Positions 8,301 to 15,462 of a DNA stretch of 64,000 nucleotides are shown here, one piece after another; the stretch's first letter is position 1, and each line of letters starts with the position of its first letter. Origin of the DNA: Arabiibacter massiliensis (GTDB lineage Bacteria; Actinomycetota; Coriobacteriia; Coriobacteriales; Eggerthellaceae); assembly GCF_900169505.1 (NCBI RefSeq), contig NZ_LT827021.1, positions 2,294,001 through 2,358,000 of the forward strand, written 5' to 3'. The translations under genes and the position numbers were made by a program. The notes under the pieces are model-generated. The model saw nothing but the letters and a program-made list of their open reading frames with translations. It did no database searches and was not told the origin of the DNA.

Positions 8301-8365
8301 GGACGATCAAGGTGATGCCCGCAGCGGCCATCGCCGAGGAACTGGCCCGCGCCAACGGGCGCTGA
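5306..8365 (+). CDS. dinG: DnaQ-like exonuclease fused to DinG-family helicase
   Basis: This 1019-residue protein joins an N-terminal DEDDh 3'-5' exonuclease (VVLDTETTGF near residue 48, HNAEFDRTF, and a final SHRLLDL/HRADADVEA block) to a superfamily 2 helicase like B. subtilis DinG/YoaA. The helicase has Walker A EAGTGVGKS near residue 356 and DEAH at 549-552. Cysteines near 430, 494, 498 and 508 could hold a 4Fe-4S cluster of the XPD/DinG type. The C-terminal motifs include SFWEGFDAPG and QAAGRLIRKADD. The role is presumably repair or structure-specific DNA processing. A parS site at 6073 is translated in frame as NVSRET inside the linker between the two domains. The start at 5306 is favoured over 5282, but neither has a clear ribosome binding site. 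Confidence 0.93.
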   Translation: MDKQHAPTQDALQSFISDGTPEAVRARYASLPSRAASTDFGDLDRNIVVLDTETTGFSFNHDELTQIAAARMERGEIVEWFVTFVNPGKPIPEDVAHLTDIHDEDVADAPSPEQALADLVAFVGDAKVVAHNAEFDRTFTTRHPSGYPLLENTWIDSLDLARIAVPRLKSHRLLDLVRAFGAPLSTHRADADVEATCAVFRILLAGVAAMPPALVREIARMATPDQWPTQVVFDQFARAYERSAELTEALFAKDENVSRETFSQGVRPNDLQFSLRGLRRDRLGKVEHAAKIDADDIAADPARSLVFPSVEQIAEAFSDQGLVGSLYDRFEPRQEQLDMAEAVRCAFAGSENLMVEAGTGVGKSMAYLVPSALTAQANNIAVGVATKTNALLDQLVYHELPALSDALRAQDPARPPLTYAPLKGFSHYPCLRKIGRLVEEGPQMRLVGGTEQTQAPALAALLSFVEQTEYDDMDSLKIDYRLLPRRMVTTTSHDCLRRKCPYFGTTCFVHGARRRAEAADIVVTNHSLLFCDLAADGGLLPPIRYWTVDEAHGAEAEARRAFSLALSAEDIVRLANRVSADEASRNVFVRAERRVVIPGAEEGSTLFYALTAKARVAGAAYAEAAREFVAHMKDLLFFDQNKKGKGYETVELWINEDIRRSATFSQVKELGCFMSDKAEKLVSVCQELVGYLEEVDGAAEIQREIASIAMELKDQLRAAEVILVTADDAYAYAATLNRKKDRVTEKLEALLVNVGAAMNETLFARTHSVVFASATLAVDDRFDAFEGALGLNASEFSTCRACRLDSSYDFDGHMTVYVADDMPEPNDPRYLEALQRLLVDVHRAQQGSMLTLFTNRREMEKCFETVQPQLKADDLRVVCQKWGVSVKGLRDDFLADEHLSLFALKSFWEGFDAPGATLKGVVIPKLPFAKPTDPLSCERAARDDQAWRRYVLPAAVLETKQAAGRLIRKADDTGVLILADKRLVTKGYGKSFLNSLPSRTIKVMPAAAIAEELARANGR
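6073..6088. promoter_or_regulatory. parS: parS site 7, inside the dinG reading frame
   Basis: Perfect 16-bp parS within coding sequence, extended by CGAGAA/TTCTCG to a 28-bp palindrome at 6067-6094. It encodes NVSRET in the exonuclease-helicase linker, around residues 256-261, where sequence is likely tolerant. Confidence 0.95.
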
Positions 8366-8384
8366 GCGCGCGAGCAGGCTGCCC

Positions 8385-9695
8385 ATGGCGAAACGGGACG
8401 ACAAGCTGACGCATGCCGCGCATATAAAACGGCATACGGTGGGAACGTCGAACGAGATATCGTTCAGCGTCCTCGACGCGGCCAAGAACGCCCTGGATGG
8501 CGACGACCAGAAGGACAGCCTGCCGCGCTTCGGCCGAATTTCGCTGTTCACGCTGCCGGGGCGCAGGAAGAAGCCCGCGGGAACTCCGACCAAGGAGAGC
8601 GGCCTGCCGCTGTCGACCGGGGATTTCATTTCCGTCGAGGATCCGGCGCCCGCCCCGCCGAAAGTCCCGATCAGCTCGGCGAAACCTGCGCAGGAGCGGC
8701 CGGCGCCCGCGCTGCCCGCCCCTGCGAAGCCGAAGAGGTCCCCCGAGGAGGAGATAGCGCGCCGGAAAGCACGCCGCCGCTTGAGCAGGATAGCGGCCGT
8801 GGGCGTGGTGGCCGTGGCCACGGTGGCGCTCATCGTGGCGGGTGCGGGCTACCTGTACCATGAGCACCAGGTCCAGCAGAGCAACGTCGCGACGCTCGAC
8901 GAGGCGTTGCGCCTGATAGCCGACACGGACAGCATCCTGTTCGACCTCAACGAGGCGGTGTCCGATCCTTTCGGAGAGGGGTCGGCGGACAAGCGCGCCG
9001 CCGTCGAGGAGAGCCTTCCCTCCGTGGAGGACAAGCTGGCGGCCGCCGATGAAAGGGCGCGCGCGGCCTTGGTCGAGCTGCGGCAGGCAGAGGACAAGGA
9101 GGCCGCCACGCAGGCGGTGACGGCGGTTACGGCGCGCCGCACGCTGGCGGACCAGGGGATGCAGATACTCACGGCCGCCGACGAGGCGCAGGCGGCCATG
9201 GCTATGGCCGAAGCCGCATGGGACCAGGTCATCCGCGCAGACGAGCTGGCCCGTAAGGCCGCCGCGCTCGTCGCCGACACGACGCCCGAGAACGTGCAGG
9301 CCTCCAAGGACGTGACGAACGAGTCCCTCGCCGCCTTCACCGAGGCCGAGGCCGCCTTCGCCGAGGCGCAGGCTGCCTATCCCGCGGCGGATTTCGGAGG
9401 GTACGCCGGCTACATCGCGAAACGGCAGGAGGCGCTCGGCCACGCCGTCGCGTCGGACGACGCCATCCTCGCGAAGGACAAGGAGGAGGCCGCCGCGCAG
9501 AACGACGCGTACAACGTCGCCGACGCCGAGGCGGCGGCGCTTGCGAAGGAGCTTGCCCCCGACCCCGCGAGCGTGGTGCGCGAGGCGTACGAAACAACGG
9601 TCGAGGATCTCGCTAAGGCCTATTCAACAGCGCGTTTACAGGCGGGCGCGGCAGACGCTTTTATTCGTGATTATTTGGGTACGGAGATCAAATAG
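8385..9695 (+). CDS. Membrane-anchored coiled-coil protein of unknown function
   Basis: A 436-residue protein. Residues 1-125 are polar and proline-rich. A basic stretch RRKARRRLSRIA precedes a single transmembrane helix (about residues 130-150, VGVVAVATVALIVAGAGYLY). The remainder is Ala/Glu-rich and strongly helical, consistent with an extended coiled coil outside the membrane. No enzymatic motif is visible. It starts 19 bases after the DinG gene and may be co-transcribed. The ATG at 8385 has a poor AGG ribosome binding site. It could be an envelope spacer or division-associated scaffold, but this is only a guess from architecture. Confidence 0.8.
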   Translation: MAKRDDKLTHAAHIKRHTVGTSNEISFSVLDAAKNALDGDDQKDSLPRFGRISLFTLPGRRKKPAGTPTKESGLPLSTGDFISVEDPAPAPPKVPISSAKPAQERPAPALPAPAKPKRSPEEEIARRKARRRLSRIAAVGVVAVATVALIVAGAGYLYHEHQVQQSNVATLDEALRLIADTDSILFDLNEAVSDPFGEGSADKRAAVEESLPSVEDKLAAADERARAALVELRQAEDKEAATQAVTAVTARRTLADQGMQILTAADEAQAAMAMAEAAWDQVIRADELARKAAALVADTTPENVQASKDVTNESLAAFTEAEAAFAEAQAAYPAADFGGYAGYIAKRQEALGHAVASDDAILAKDKEEAAAQNDAYNVADAEAAALAKELAPDPASVVREAYETTVEDLAKAYSTARLQAGAADAFIRDYLGTEIK

Positions 9696-9697
9696 CG

Positions 9698-9703
9698 TAT
9701 ACT
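9698..9703 (+). promoter_or_regulatory. Candidate -10 element for the M28-like gene
   Basis: TATACT at 9698-9703, overlapping the end of the preceding gene and 50 bp upstream of the chosen start at 9753. No clear -35. Confidence 0.45.
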
Positions 9704-9752
9704 TGCATCCAGTATGCCTTGTAGAATCGCCAAGGAACGAAAGGCAAAGCGT

Positions 9753-12700
9753 ATGCCTGAAATACTAGACCACGTCGCCTACCTGTCGCAGGAGATCGGG
9801 CCCCGGCCTGCGGGGACCGAGGAAGAACAGCAGGCCGCGCTGTACATCACCGAGCAGATGCAGAAGGATGCGGGCCTCTCGGCCGTCATCGAGGACTTCA
9901 GCGGGGCCCCGGGCTCCGAGATGCCGAAGGTCATCTGCTGCGCGCTCACCCTCGTCTTCACCCTGGTGTCCCTGTTCTTGCCCGTGGTCGGCGTGGCCGC
10001 CATCGTGGTCGCATTGATCGCCGGCGCGCTTTTCGCGGCCGAGGCGCTCGACCGCCCGGTGCTCTCGAAGGCCTTCGCGCGGGGCGTGAGCCAGAACGTC
10101 GTCGCCAAATACGAGCCCGGGTACTCGGCCGAAGCGGGGGGGACGCGCCGCCGCAAGGTGATCGTGGTCGCGCGCTACGACAGCGGCAAGGTCCGCTCCG
10201 AGCTCGCGCAGCCCCTTCTGCCCGTGCTGCCCATCTTGAACTGGGGCACGCTCGGGGCGATGGTGCTTTTGCCCTTCCTGCTCATCCTGCGCAACGTGGT
10301 GTTCCTCAACGCCGAAGGGGCGGTGGCCGTCGTCCTGAACGCGCTCACCGTCATCGCGCTCGTGTTCGCAGCGCTGCCGCTGGTCGTCGCGCTTTTGCAC
10401 AAGCTAGCGGCGTACAACGAAGGGGCCAACTGCAACGCCGCCGGCACTGCGGTGCTGCTGGAGATGGCGCGCCGCGTCGGCCGAGGCCGCGTGAGCGAGG
10501 CCGAGCTTGCCGAGCGAAGCGAAGCGGCCGTCCACGGCGAGGAGGCGGCCCGCGCCGCGGGGCTCGTTCCCGAAGGCGCGCAGCTCGTGTACGAGGCCGC
10601 CAACGTGAAGCCTCCCGAGCCCGCCCCCCAGTCGCCGGAGGCGCGTCTCGCCGCCGCGAAAGCCGCCATCGCCGCGCTTTCCGGCAAGCCGGTGAGCGGG
10701 ACATATGCGAGCGACATCGCGCAGAACCTCGTGCAGGTGAAGGAGCAGCCCCTTCCCGAGCCGACGGAGGAAGATCTGCGCGAGCTCCACGACGAGACGC
10801 GCGAGGCCCTGAGCACCCTTCCTCCCGAGACCATGCAAGCCGCCCTCGCCAACGCCGAGGCGGCGGCAGCCGGGCTAGCGAAGGAAGCGGCCGAATCCGC
10901 CGTCTCCGTCGCCGCCGGTGTCATGGAGGCGTATCGGCCCGCGACCCAGCCCGACGAAGGGGCGGACGGGGTGCCCGACTGGTTCAAGAAGGCGCAGGAG
11001 AAGGCGAAGAAGCCGCGCAACGCCGACAAGCCCGTGCAGCGTTCGCGCTACGCGAGCGCGCTCGACGCCGCGGTGACCGAGAGCGCCGGGCATTTCGCCG
11101 AGGCGAACAGGATCGTCGAAGAGGATCTCGAGCGCTCGCTCGACACGGGCCGCGAGGAGATCCGCGAGGTGAAGGCACCGCAATGGGCCCCGCCCGCCGA
11201 AGAAGCCGCCGACGATTCGGCCCCGCAGTCCGACGCCGCCGCTCCCGAGCCGGAGGCTCCGGCCGATCCGTCTTCCACGACGGCGATGCCGCCGCTCGAC
11301 GTGAGCTCCCTGGGCCTCGACGACGTCCCGCCCATGGGAGAGCCCTCGCTGCCTGCGTTCCTCGATCCGCGCAAGGTGCAGGAAGAGGCCCAGTCGGCCT
11401 TTGCGGACGCGCGCCGGACGGACAGGCGCGTCGACGTCACGGGCGTCCCCATCGGCGACAGCGGGCGCATCGATTACCCGCTCGACGGCTCGGTGCCGTC
11501 CGGCGCCGTGCCGACGGAAGCCGCCGAGGCGGCGCGCCGCCGGCCCATCGTGCTGCCCGACATCGGGCTCTCCGGCAAGCTCGCGCCCATAACGGAGCTC
11601 CCCAAGCAGCGCGCGCCCCTGGCCGAAGTGGAGACTTCGGGCAAGACGGCGGCGAAGAGCCTGCTCACCATGCTTCCCGCGATCGACCTTGGCGGGGCGG
11701 CCGGTGCCGAAGCGTCCGCTGCGGGCGCGGAGGGGGAGGCCTCCGCCGCACCGTCCGACGGCGGCAGGAAGGCGGCGCTCCAATCCATGCTGCCGTCCCT
11801 TTCCGGCTCCCTGCCCCGGTCCGACGCGCCCGCGGACGCCCGTCCGTCCAACGTGAGCGCCGCAGGGTCGTTCGCGCCCGCCGGTGCGACGGGGACGTTC
11901 GCTCCGGTTGGCGACGAGCTTCTGCAGAACATCGACCCGAGCGACATCTACGTCGACGACGCCGACGATTCGGCTTACGACGAGAACTTCACCGAAACGG
12001 GCGCCTTCGCGGGCCCCGGCTACGTCGAGATGCCCAAGTCGCGCGTCCATCGCCTGTTCGACCGGTTCCGCCGCAAGAAGGATGAGGAGGAGCCGACGCC
12101 GCAGGAGTGGCTCGATGTGGACGAGACGTTCGACGCCCGCTCCGTCGGCGCCGAGCGCGGCGGCTGGGAGAGCTTCCGCGACGAGGAGGGGGAGTCGCTC
12201 GACCCCGGCGCGACGACGCGGATGGATTTCGCCGCGGCCGACGGCTACGACGACGAGGACTACTATTACGATGACGCACCTGTCGACCATGACGCGACCG
12301 GCCGCCGCCCGTGGAACGGCGGGGCGTTCTCGCCGCGCCGCATGGAGCGCGCGGATATGGATTCGGCGGCCCTTGCCGAGGAATCCGAAGCGGCCACGGG
12401 CGATTGGGCCGAGCCGGGCGTTCCGGAGGAGCTCAAGCACGTGTACCAATTCCGCAACCCCGATATCAACACGGAGGTCTGGTTCGTCGCCTTGGGCTCG
12501 GAGCTTTCCCAGAACGGCGGCATGAGGGCGTTCCTCACCGAGCATCAGCAGGATCTGCGCGGCTCCATCATCGTAGACCTCGACGCGCTCGGCGCGGGCG
12601 AGCTGTGCATGATCGAGCGCGAGGGCGAGTACCGTTCGGTCAAAACCTCATCGCGCATGAAGCGCTACGTGAAGAAGGCGTCGCAGGCCACCGGGCTGGA

Positions 12701-12902
12701 CGTGGGCGCCGCGCAGCTTCCCTGGATGAACAGCGCCGCGTCGTGCGCCATCAGGCATGGGTACCAGGCGATGCACCTGGTGGGCATGGACGGCGGCAAA
12801 CCCGCCTTCTTCGCCCAGGCCAACGACGTGCTTGAGAACATCGACGAGGAGACGCTCACCGCCAACGCCGACTTTGTTATGGAGTTGTTGAAGAATATCT
12901 AG
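9753..12902 (+). CDS. Giant M28-like membrane protein, probable pseudopeptidase
   Basis: This 1049-residue protein begins like an M28 aminopeptidase (LSQEIGPRPAGTEEEQQAA). It has about three to four hydrophobic helices (residues about 58-90 and 150-215), then NCNAAGTAVLLEMARRV near 222, which matches the M28 zinc-site block. About 650 acidic, Ala/Pro-rich, apparently disordered residues follow. The rest of the peptidase fold resumes near residue 895 (NTEVWFVALGSELSQNGGM, IIVDLDALGAGEL, LPWMNSAASCAIRHGY). Expected metal ligands are replaced: RYDS instead of HxDS, NCNAAG instead of DDNASG, and SELSQNG instead of the EE pair. Activity as a zinc peptidase is therefore unlikely. The start at 9753 (MPEILDH) has a GAAAGGC ribosome binding site. 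Confidence 0.8.
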   Translation: MPEILDHVAYLSQEIGPRPAGTEEEQQAALYITEQMQKDAGLSAVIEDFSGAPGSEMPKVICCALTLVFTLVSLFLPVVGVAAIVVALIAGALFAAEALDRPVLSKAFARGVSQNVVAKYEPGYSAEAGGTRRRKVIVVARYDSGKVRSELAQPLLPVLPILNWGTLGAMVLLPFLLILRNVVFLNAEGAVAVVLNALTVIALVFAALPLVVALLHKLAAYNEGANCNAAGTAVLLEMARRVGRGRVSEAELAERSEAAVHGEEAARAAGLVPEGAQLVYEAANVKPPEPAPQSPEARLAAAKAAIAALSGKPVSGTYASDIAQNLVQVKEQPLPEPTEEDLRELHDETREALSTLPPETMQAALANAEAAAAGLAKEAAESAVSVAAGVMEAYRPATQPDEGADGVPDWFKKAQEKAKKPRNADKPVQRSRYASALDAAVTESAGHFAEANRIVEEDLERSLDTGREEIREVKAPQWAPPAEEAADDSAPQSDAAAPEPEAPADPSSTTAMPPLDVSSLGLDDVPPMGEPSLPAFLDPRKVQEEAQSAFADARRTDRRVDVTGVPIGDSGRIDYPLDGSVPSGAVPTEAAEAARRRPIVLPDIGLSGKLAPITELPKQRAPLAEVETSGKTAAKSLLTMLPAIDLGGAAGAEASAAGAEGEASAAPSDGGRKAALQSMLPSLSGSLPRSDAPADARPSNVSAAGSFAPAGATGTFAPVGDELLQNIDPSDIYVDDADDSAYDENFTETGAFAGPGYVEMPKSRVHRLFDRFRRKKDEEEPTPQEWLDVDETFDARSVGAERGGWESFRDEEGESLDPGATTRMDFAAADGYDDEDYYYDDAPVDHDATGRRPWNGGAFSPRRMERADMDSAALAEESEAATGDWAEPGVPEELKHVYQFRNPDINTEVWFVALGSELSQNGGMRAFLTEHQQDLRGSIIVDLDALGAGELCMIEREGEYRSVKTSSRMKRYVKKASQATGLDVGAAQLPWMNSAASCAIRHGYQAMHLVGMDGGKPAFFAQANDVLENIDEETLTANADFVMELLKNI

Positions 12903-12943
12903 TCGCTCGCAGGCATCGCCGGGGGCGCATTTTGACCCTGGCG

Positions 12944-12949
12944 TATAAT
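12944..12949 (+). promoter_or_regulatory. -10 element for the DUF5679 gene
   Basis: Consensus TATAAT followed by GGG. The nearby TTGACC at 12932 is only 6 bp away and cannot be its -35. The predicted 5' leader is about 90 nt. Confidence 0.6.
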
Positions 12950-13048
12950 GGGAACTCCGTGCGCAGGGCCGTCGCCCAGCGTGCGCTCAAAAGCCGCGGG
13001 GCCTTCGCGCCTCGCTCAGGAACAGGACAGAGAGGTGTTTTTGCAGCC

Positions 13049-13198
13049 ATGTCTATCGAAGCATACTGCGTGAAGTGCAAGGCCAAGAAGATCATGAAGG
13101 ACCCGGTCGAGAGCACGACGAAGAACGGCAAGCCCATCACGAAGGGCAAGTGCCCCGACTGCGGGACCACCATCTGCCGCATCGGCGCTGCGAAGTAA
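13049..13198 (+). CDS. DUF5679 family small zinc-ribbon protein
   Basis: A 49-residue protein, MSIEAYCVKCKAKK and on, with two CxxC pairs (YCVKCK and CPDCGTTIC) that should bind one zinc. The conserved core KNGKPITKGKCPDCG matches the DUF5679 family common in Actinobacteria and Chloroflexi; its function is unknown. The ATG at 13049 is chosen because homology begins exactly there; the longer frame from 12932 translates the promoter. An AGAGAGG sequence lies 13 bases upstream. A terminator follows at once. Confidence 0.9.
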   Translation: MSIEAYCVKCKAKKIMKDPVESTTKNGKPITKGKCPDCGTTICRIGAAK

Positions 13199-13223
13199 CC
13201 CTCTCTTCAACGCAGAGAAGACG

Positions 13224-13257
13224 ACGGCCCCGGGCGACGCGCTCGGGGCCGTTTCTT
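13224..13257. terminator. Terminator between DUF5679 and the HAD gene
   Basis: A 9-bp GC-rich stem (ACGGCCCCG at 13224-13232 with 13244-13252) is followed by TTCTT. It sits between convergent genes. Confidence 0.8.
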
Positions 13258-13927
13258 ATGCGCTCGGCGCGAAGCGCAGCAGCTCGCCCGCTCGCCCGAT
13301 GAGGGCGTCGGGCCGCGCTTCCGCAAGGCGGCCCTTCTCGTGATAGCCCCAGGCGACGGCTATGGCGAAGGCGCCCGCGTTGCGCGACACCGCGATGTCG
13401 CCGGCGGAATCGCCCACGTAGGCCGTGGTGGCCGGCGTGGCGCCGAGCTCATCGATGGTGCGCAGCAGGCCCGCCGGATCGGGCTTGCGCGGAAATTCGG
13501 CGCATTCGCCGTGCGCGACCTCGAACAGGCCGGGCAGGTAGGAGCCGATGACCTCGCGCACCGCGCCGTCGAACTTGTTGGACAGCACGCCGAGCCGCGC
13601 CCCGCGCCGCTTGAGCTCGGCCACGGTCTCGGGGATGCCGTCGTAGGCCTTCGTGAGCTTGTGGCCGTAGGCCGGGTAGAGCTCCTTCCATCGGCGCATG
13701 GCCGCCTCGACGTCGGCGGCGTCGGCATCCTCGGGAACGGCCTGGTACATGAGCGCCTTCACCCCGTTGCCGACGAAGCTGAGGATCTCGGCGGACGTGC
13801 GCTCGGGATAGCCGCACTCGCGCAGCACCGCGTTGGTGAGGAGCACGAGGTCGGGCAGGGTGTCGAGCAGCGTTCCGTCGAGGTCGAACACGAACGCCTC
13901 GAGCTTCGGCGCGTGCGATTCCCCCAT
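13256..13927 (-). CDS. HAD-superfamily hydrolase, phosphoglycolate phosphatase-like
   Basis: A 223-residue HAD subfamily IA hydrolase. Motif I is FDLDGTLLDTLPD with its nucleophile Asp near residue 15. Motif II is VLSNK, motif III a Lys in FPRKPDP, and motif IV YVGDSAGDIAVSRNAG. The cap domain between motifs I and II is helical and resembles Gph/PGP enzymes. It likely removes phosphate from 2-phosphoglycolate or a similar small metabolite, but the substrate cannot be read from sequence. The ATG at 13927 is preceded by GGAAAGGAAGC. It lies just downstream of tRNA-Gly but is separated from it by a terminator. Confidence 0.9.
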   Translation of the reverse strand: MGESHAPKLEAFVFDLDGTLLDTLPDLVLLTNAVLRECGYPERTSAEILSFVGNGVKALMYQAVPEDADAADVEAAMRRWKELYPAYGHKLTKAYDGIPETVAELKRRGARLGVLSNKFDGAVREVIGSYLPGLFEVAHGECAEFPRKPDPAGLLRTIDELGATPATTAYVGDSAGDIAVSRNAGAFAIAVAWGYHEKGRLAEARPDALIGRAGELLRFAPSA

Positions 13928-13949
13928 GGCGCTTCCTTTCCCTCAAATG

Positions 13950-13973
13950 AAAAATCCAAGCCGAAGCTTGGAT
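13950..13973 (-). terminator. Terminator of tRNA-Gly
   Basis: On the minus strand an 8-bp perfect stem ATCCAAGC/GCTTGGAT with a TTCG tetraloop (13954-13973) is followed by a run of T (13950-13953 as A on plus). It starts 13 nt after the tRNA CCA end. Confidence 0.9.
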
Positions 13974-13985
13974 CGTTGGGTGCGG

Positions 13986-14060
13986 TGGAGCGGGTGACGG
14001 GACTCGAACCCGCGAATACGAGCTTGGGAAGCTCGGGCCTTACCACTTGGCGACACCCGC
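13986..14060 (-). tRNA. tRNA-Gly (anticodon CCC)
   Basis: 75 nt including the encoded CCA. The 7-bp acceptor stem is GCGGGTG/CACCCGC with T as discriminator. The anticodon stem CGAGC/GCTCG encloses the loop TTCCCAA, giving anticodon CCC. The T arm is GCGGGTTCGAGTCCCGT. Confidence 0.96.
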
Positions 14061-14070
14061 ATGAGAACGA

Positions 14071-14076
14071 ATTATA
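14071..14076 (-). promoter_or_regulatory. -10 element of tRNA-Gly
   Basis: Consensus TATAAT on the minus strand, 10 nt before the mature 5' end of the tRNA at 14060. No strong -35 is seen. Confidence 0.6.
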
Positions 14077-14078
14077 GC

Positions 14079-14341
14079 GTAACAATTCTACCCGTGCGAA
14101 CCGCAAGAAAAATTCGCCAAATGTTTCACGTGAAACAGGCCTGCAGCCGTCATCGATCGCTCGTGGAGCCTTGGGCGACTACGACACCCCCCTCCACCAG
14201 TTTTTTCATCTCTCGCCAACAGGCGCTCCACGGGGTCCTGCCCTCGACGAACCAGCCGAGGCTCAGTATCTCCACAGCACAGTGGAATATGCCGTTCTGC
14301 GTGGGGCGAAGCCGGTACAGGTGGGGGATTATGCGGATTAA
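14079..14341 (+). pseudogene. Possible gene remnant in the tRNA-Gly/VanZ intergenic region
   Basis: This 370-bp gap has no complete gene. One plus-strand frame is open from about 14079 to a TAA at 14339-14341. Its end is protein-like (ALDEPAEAQYLHSTVEYAVL followed by RGAKPVQVGDYAD), but it has no ATG or GTG start and no ribosome binding site. The frame reads straight through parS site 8 near its 5' end. It may be the 3' scar of a lost gene or chance. I do not recognise the family. Confidence 0.25.
14122..14137. promoter_or_regulatory. parS: parS site 8
   Basis: Perfect 16-bp parS between tRNA-Gly and vanZ. Confidence 0.95.
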
Positions 14342-14433
14342 TTATGCGAAGCGCCTTCGGACGTGCGGTTTTGTGGAATAGTTTCATCCGACAACCACGC
14401 GCACGGCCGCACGCATCGTAAGGACTCTTCACC

Positions 14434-14895
14434 ATGGAACATACTCAGGCTTCCCGCCGAACCGTCGCCGCATCATGGGCGCTCGTCGCCCTGTGGGCGG
14501 TCTTCATCTTCTTCATGTCGTCGAACACCGACACCGGCCTCAACGAGGGGCTCGGGTTCTTCTCGGGCATCTACCAGGCGATGAAGGACGTTCAGGCGCA
14601 GCTGCTCGGCCCCGATGTCGACGTCCTGTCGTCGATCGCGCATTTCTGCGAGTACACGGTGTTCGGGGCGCTTCTGGCCAACGCTCTGCGCCGCCACATG
14701 CCGCTGGGCCGCGCATGCCTCGCGGCCATCGCCTGCGCGAGCCTCTATGGCGTTACCGACGAGTTCCACCAGCTGTTCGTGCCCGGCCGCATGTGCGACC
14801 CGGCGGACTGGCTCGTCGACACCTTAGGGGCGAGCTTGGGCTCGGGGCTGGCGTATCTCGGGTTGAACGGCCTTGCGAAGCGGGGCAGGGGCTAG
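14434..14895 (+). CDS. VanZ family membrane protein
   Basis: A 153-residue protein with four predicted transmembrane helices. Helix 1 (SWALVALWAVFIFFMS) is followed by an extracytoplasmic loop. The VanZ signatures AHFCEYTVFGALLANALRR and YGVTDEFHQLFVPGR come next, then DWLVDTLGASLGSG. VanZ proteins confer low-level teicoplanin or lipoglycopeptide tolerance in some Gram-positives, but most chromosomal members have no assigned role. The ATG at 14434 has only a weak AAGGA about 18 bases upstream. Its stop overlaps the end of the convergent XRE gene by 4 bases. Confidence 0.9.
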   Translation: MEHTQASRRTVAASWALVALWAVFIFFMSSNTDTGLNEGLGFFSGIYQAMKDVQAQLLGPDVDVLSSIAHFCEYTVFGALLANALRRHMPLGRACLAAIACASLYGVTDEFHQLFVPGRMCDPADWLVDTLGASLGSGLAYLGLNGLAKRGRG

Positions 14896-15218
14896 AACAG
14901 CCTCGCGTGCCGCGCCTCGGGCGAACGGGACTCGGCAAGCGGCTTCGGACGCTGCTCGTCCTGTCTGACCAGCAGCTCCTCGGGGCGCTTCTCGAGGGCG
15001 TCGGCGATGCGCACGATGACGTCGAGGCGCGGATTGGCGGTGCCGTCCTCTATCTTGTTGAGGAACGGCCGCCCGATGCCCACCATCAGGGCGAACCTCT
15101 TCTTGTTGATCTTCGCCTCCTTGCGAAGGCGCTTGACGTTCTCGGCGAGGATCGGGGCGCAGCGGTGCCGATCGAGGTTGCCCTCGTCAACGCCGGTATG
15201 TCCACGTCCGAGCTCCAT
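14892..15218 (-). CDS. XRE-family helix-turn-helix regulator
   Basis: A 108-residue DNA-binding protein. The HTH_3 domain spans about residues 20-80 (ILAENVKRLRKEAKINKKRF through FLNKIEDGTANPRLDVIVRI). A short basic tail follows. Small single-domain XRE proteins usually act as dimeric repressors; no ligand domain is present. The ATG at 15218 is used here. A TTG at 15275 would add 19 residues and has an AGAAAAGG sequence upstream, so the start is uncertain. An IS30-like element begins about 80 bp upstream of this start, between this gene and the divergent LCP gene. Confidence 0.8.
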   Translation of the reverse strand: MELGRGHTGVDEGNLDRHRCAPILAENVKRLRKEAKINKKRFALMVGIGRPFLNKIEDGTANPRLDVIVRIADALEKRPEELLVRQDEQRPKPLAESRSPEARHARLF

Positions 15219-15326
15219 GGCAGATAGCCTAGCGTTGCGCGCGGCGAAGCCTGTAACCGCACGGATACGTTTCAATGCCTTTTCTGAAAATGTGCGCTGG
15301 TAGGTTGAATTTTTAAACGCAACGCT

Positions 15327-15344
15327 GTTGCGCTTGCTCTTGCA
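15327..15344. repeat. Left subterminal inverted repeat of the IS
   Basis: GTTGCGCTTGCTCTTGCA; its partner on the opposite strand at 16998-17015 differs at one of 18 positions. Confidence 0.8.
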
Positions 15345-15356
15345 GGCGAAGCCTGG

Positions 15357-15407
15357 AGCCCCTTTCAGCGCGTAGGTCGTAAGGCCTGCCGCTGAAAGGG
15401 GCTTTTC
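15357..15407 (+). terminator. Strong hairpin inside IS left end
   Basis: Fourteen-base arms (15357-15370 and 15390-15403, AGCCCCTTTCAGCG) pair perfectly around a 19-nt loop and are followed by TTTTCC. It would block transcription entering the transposase gene from outside, a common self-limiting device in insertion sequences. Confidence 0.8.
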
Positions 15408-15462
15408 CCTTCTCTTCTACAATCTTTCCCGTGCAGGTTTCCCGGGCGGGAAGGAGGAGGCG

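Noticed and set aside
12932..12949. TTGACC near TATAAT as a promoter pair for the DUF5679 gene
   Set aside because: The two elements are only 6 bp apart; only the -10 was kept.
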